NCBI GenBank assembly: GCA_937906795.1
Contig: CALCUQ010000164.1
Span: 1 to 8,473, forward strand
Direction: 5' to 3'
Length of the DNA stretch: 8,473 nucleotides
From: an uncultured Bacteroidales bacterium
GTDB lineage: Bacteria > Bacteroidota > Bacteroidia > Bacteroidales > UBA932
Part shown: piece after piece, positions 6,960 through 8,473 of the stretch
How the letters are laid out: each line of letters begins with the position of its first letter
How positions within the stretch are numbered: the stretch's first letter is position 1
The notes under the pieces: generated by a model
Database searches by the model: none
Told to the model about the DNA's origin: nothing
The model's input: the letters and a program-made list of their open reading frames with translations, nothing else
Position numbers and translations under genes: made by a program

Positions 6960-6964
6960 AAATT

Positions 6965-6971
6965 TCCTTCT
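6965..6971 (-). promoter_or_regulatory. Ribosome-binding site of rsgA
   Basis: AGAAGGA on the minus strand, 5 bases before the ATG at 6959, is the clearest Shine-Dalgarno-like site in the window and fixes the rsgA start. Confidence 0.5.
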
Positions 6972-6979
6972 CTATGCCA

Positions 6980-6987
6980 CAAAGGTA
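6980..6987 (-). promoter_or_regulatory. Predicted -7 box for the rsgA-MATE operon
   Basis: TACCTTTG on the minus strand is an exact TAnnTTTG match, 20 bases from the rsgA ATG; the leader would be only about 14 bases. No clear -33 TTTG is seen at the usual distance, around 7007-7011. Confidence 0.5.
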
Positions 6988-7000
6988 CTTATTTTTGTTG

Positions 7001-7008
7001 TATCTTTG
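7001..7008 (+). promoter_or_regulatory. Predicted -7 box for the polyprenyl diphosphate synthase gene
   Basis: TATCTTTG (followed by C) is an exact TAnnTTTG match 39 bases before the ATG at 7048, giving a leader of about 33 bases. The -33 position (about 6977-6980) reads CCAC, so that element is weak or absent. Confidence 0.5.
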
Positions 7009-7047
7009 CCTAATCTCAAAAGTATAATGATTTAATATATTACAGAT

Positions 7048-8025
7048 ATGTTTGCTATTAGTGAGTTGAACAAATATATAGAGAATAGTCTTGTCAACCT
7101 TAATTTAAAGCAGGAGCCAAAAGAATTGTATGAGCCTATTGAGTATATGATTTCAATAGGAGGCAAAAGAATAAGGCCACTGCTTTGCCTTACTGTGTAC
7201 AATCTCTTCTCCGACAGAATTGAGACCTCTATTCTTAACCCCTCTATAGCATTGGAAATTTTCCATGGATTTACCCTTATTCACGACGACATTATGGATA
7301 AGGCAGATCTTAGACGGGGACAACTTACAGTATACCAGAAATGGGACAGCAATGTTGCAATTCTTAGTGGCGACGTTATGAGCATAAAAGCATATGAGCT
7401 ATTGGCTCAATGTCCAAAAGAGGTTCTTCCACAGGCTCTTGAGCTTTTTACAAGAACAGCTGCTCAAGTTTGCGAGGGACAACAGTACGACATGAATTTT
7501 GAGACAATCCCATATATTACAATGGAAGATTATCTTAAAATGATTGGCCTTAAAACCGCTGTACTTATTGCATGTTCTGCCAAAATGGGAGCATTGATTG
7601 CCGGTACCGATGAAAAAGTTGCACAAGCTCTTTATGATTGGGCATATACACTTGGTATTGCTTTCCAGATTCAGGATGATCTGTTTGACACTTACGGCCA
7701 AAGTAATGTTTTTGGCAAAAAGATAGGTGGAGACATCCTTAACAACAAGAAAACCTGGTTGCTGGTAGAATCTTTAAGAAAAGCCAACAGTGCACAGAAA
7801 GAGGATATCCAAAAGATTCTTGATATTCCGCTGGTAAATGCTGATGAGAAAATTTCAAGAATGAAACAGATGTACGATGAGCTTGGCATAAAAGAGGCTG
7901 CCCAAGCCTCTATAAACGAGTTGTACGTTCAGGCAATGGATAAATTGAAAGACCTTAATCTGTCACCAAACCAGATGGAACAAATTGAGGCCTTTTCAAA
8001 CAGACTGGTAAAGAGGATAAAATAA
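7048..8025 (+). CDS. Trans-polyprenyl diphosphate synthase (short-chain, GGPP/FPP synthase-like)
   Basis: The enzyme joins isopentenyl diphosphate to allylic diphosphates in the cytoplasm, supplying precursors for quinones, undecaprenyl carrier or other isoprenoids. At 325 residues it is complete. Motifs run in the expected order: GGKRIRP (38-44), first Asp-rich motif DDIMD (80-84) followed by RRG (89-91), EGQQYDM (143-149), LKTA (168-171), second Asp-rich motif DDLFD (210-214) and FGKKIGGD (222-229). Five residues before the first motif is Phe75, a position that sets chain length. A bulky aromatic there, with a first motif lacking the two-residue insert of bacterial FPP synthases, resembles archaeal GGPP synthases. 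A C15-C20 product is therefore likelier than a long quinone tail. It is transcribed alone and ends 2 bases from the convergent U32 gene, with a terminator at 8078-8112. The family is certain; the product is inferred. Confidence 0.93.
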   Translation: MFAISELNKYIENSLVNLNLKQEPKELYEPIEYMISIGGKRIRPLLCLTVYNLFSDRIETSILNPSIALEIFHGFTLIHDDIMDKADLRRGQLTVYQKWDSNVAILSGDVMSIKAYELLAQCPKEVLPQALELFTRTAAQVCEGQQYDMNFETIPYITMEDYLKMIGLKTAVLIACSAKMGALIAGTDEKVAQALYDWAYTLGIAFQIQDDLFDTYGQSNVFGKKIGGDILNNKKTWLLVESLRKANSAQKEDIQKILDIPLVNADEKISRMKQMYDELGIKEAAQASINELYVQAMDKLKDLNLSPNQMEQIEAFSNRLVKRIK

Positions 8026-8027
8026 TT

Positions 8028-8473
8028 TTATTCCTCTTGTTCAAATAAATAGACTTTATCTGATCTTCTTAATCTATGGGGTACTGCAATTGAGCAGTAC
8101 TCCCCTTTTTTTGCTTTGTCAACCGGATTCAAATCAACCCTGATCTCTTTTGGAGTAAGTTCTATCACCCCAGTAGAAGGTCCAATAATCAGATAATTTT
8201 TATCCAAATATATTTCCCCTGTCTCCACCAATATTTCTGCTACTCCAATATTGGAGAAATAATTTGTAACTTTTCCCACGTACACTTTCTTTTTGGTTGC
8301 CTTATTACCATATACATCACTCCACTCTCCCAATTTTGCTCCCTGGTAATATCCATCCCAGAAACCTCTGTTAAACACCTGGCTAACCTCTTCTTTAAGA
8401 GATGCTGCCAACTCCGGTGTATATTTTCCTGCCACAACTGCATCTGCCGCTGTTCTGTATGCATGTGCCACTT
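8028..8473 (-). CDS. U32 family peptidase / tRNA-hydroxylation (TrhP/RlhA-type) protein, C-terminal part (runs off right edge)
   Basis: The minus-strand frame is open from the right edge to TAA at 8028-8030, about 148 codons, roughly the last third of a protein usually near 400 residues. The first visible residues (V-A-H-A-Y-R-T-A-A-D-A) match the helix that follows the U32 catalytic core. Next comes FNRGFWDGYYQGAKLG. The C-terminal small beta-barrel-like domain then reads VYVGKVTNYFSNIGVAEILV, LIIGPSTGVIEL and AVPHRLRRSDKVYLF, typical of U32 proteins. The family includes collagenase-like PrtC and proteins required for hydroxylation of tRNA or rRNA bases in E. coli (TrhP, RlhA), so the older peptidase name may mislead. 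The conserved cysteines and substrate site lie outside the window. The final codons carry a hairpin that acts on the opposite strand. Confidence 0.88.
   Translation of the reverse strand, partial: VAHAYRTAADAVVAGKYTPELAASLKEEVSQVFNRGFWDGYYQGAKLGEWSDVYGNKATKKKVYVGKVTNYFSNIGVAEILVETGEIYLDKNYLIIGPSTGVIELTPKEIRVDLNPVDKAKKGEYCSIAVPHRLRRSDKVYLFEQEE
8078..8112 (+). terminator. Intrinsic terminator of the polyprenyl synthase gene, inside the convergent U32 gene
   Basis: On the plus strand GGGGTACTGC (8078-8087) pairs with GCAGTAC-T-CCCC (8094-8105) around the loop AATTGA. This makes a ten-base-pair stem with one bulged T at 8101. Seven Ts follow at once (8106-8112). It lies 53 bases after the synthase stop codon. 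The minus-strand transcript would have no U-run after the hairpin, so it should terminate only plus-strand transcription. Confidence 0.7.

Noticed and set aside
8243..8256. Perfect palindrome ctccaatattggag in the U32 gene, as a possible operator
   Set aside because: It is well inside coding sequence (SNIGVAE codons) with no promoter near it; most likely chance.
1..8473. Search for mobile elements, CRISPR arrays, defence systems, tRNA or riboswitches
   Set aside because: Genes fill almost the whole window with gaps under 100 bases. No terminal inverted repeats, regular spaced repeats, transposase or nuclease motifs were seen.

Overview
The window looks like an ordinary chromosomal stretch from a member of the Bacteroidota, most likely Bacteroidales. 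The DNA is AT-leaning, Shine-Dalgarno sites are mostly absent, and four genes are preceded by the Bacteroidota -7 box TAnnTTTG or a one-mismatch version of it. The gene content also fits: a class III fructose-1,6-bisphosphatase, a two-RCK aspartate:alanine-exchanger-type transporter, a Fe/Mn superoxide dismutase and a U32 peptidase. Species cannot be fixed from the sequence.

Layout. Positions 1-4028 are a minus-strand run: class III fbp (4028 to 2075), then the transporter (2022 to 339), then the start of a secreted LpqC/PHB-depolymerase-like esterase (316 to beyond the left edge). fbp and the transporter each have their own promoter; the esterase follows the transporter by 22 bases and is probably co-transcribed. 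Both fbp and the transporter are broken by a frameshift while the rest of each frame is clean. Superoxide dismutase (4127-4717, plus) diverges from fbp and its end overlaps the end of a minus-strand MATE exporter. The exporter lies directly behind rsgA in a two-gene operon (6959 to 4710). rsgA diverges from a trans-polyprenyl diphosphate synthase (7048-8025, plus) across 88 bases that hold two closely packed promoters. The synthase converges on the 3' end of a U32 peptidase/tRNA-hydroxylation-type gene that enters from the right edge (8028 to 8473). A strong intrinsic terminator for the synthase sits inside the U32 coding sequence.

The genes are housekeeping or physiological: gluconeogenesis (Fbp), superoxide detoxification (Sod), 30S ribosome maturation (RsgA), prenyl-chain supply, export (MATE) and probable RNA modification (U32). 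They do not form one pathway. I found no defence system, CRISPR array, insertion sequence, tRNA, rRNA or prophage, and nothing I would call a previously undescribed system. The points most worth checking are the two adjacent gene lesions, the terminator embedded in a convergent gene, the tandem repeat in the transporter leader and the packed divergent promoters. No gap between genes exceeds 100 bases.
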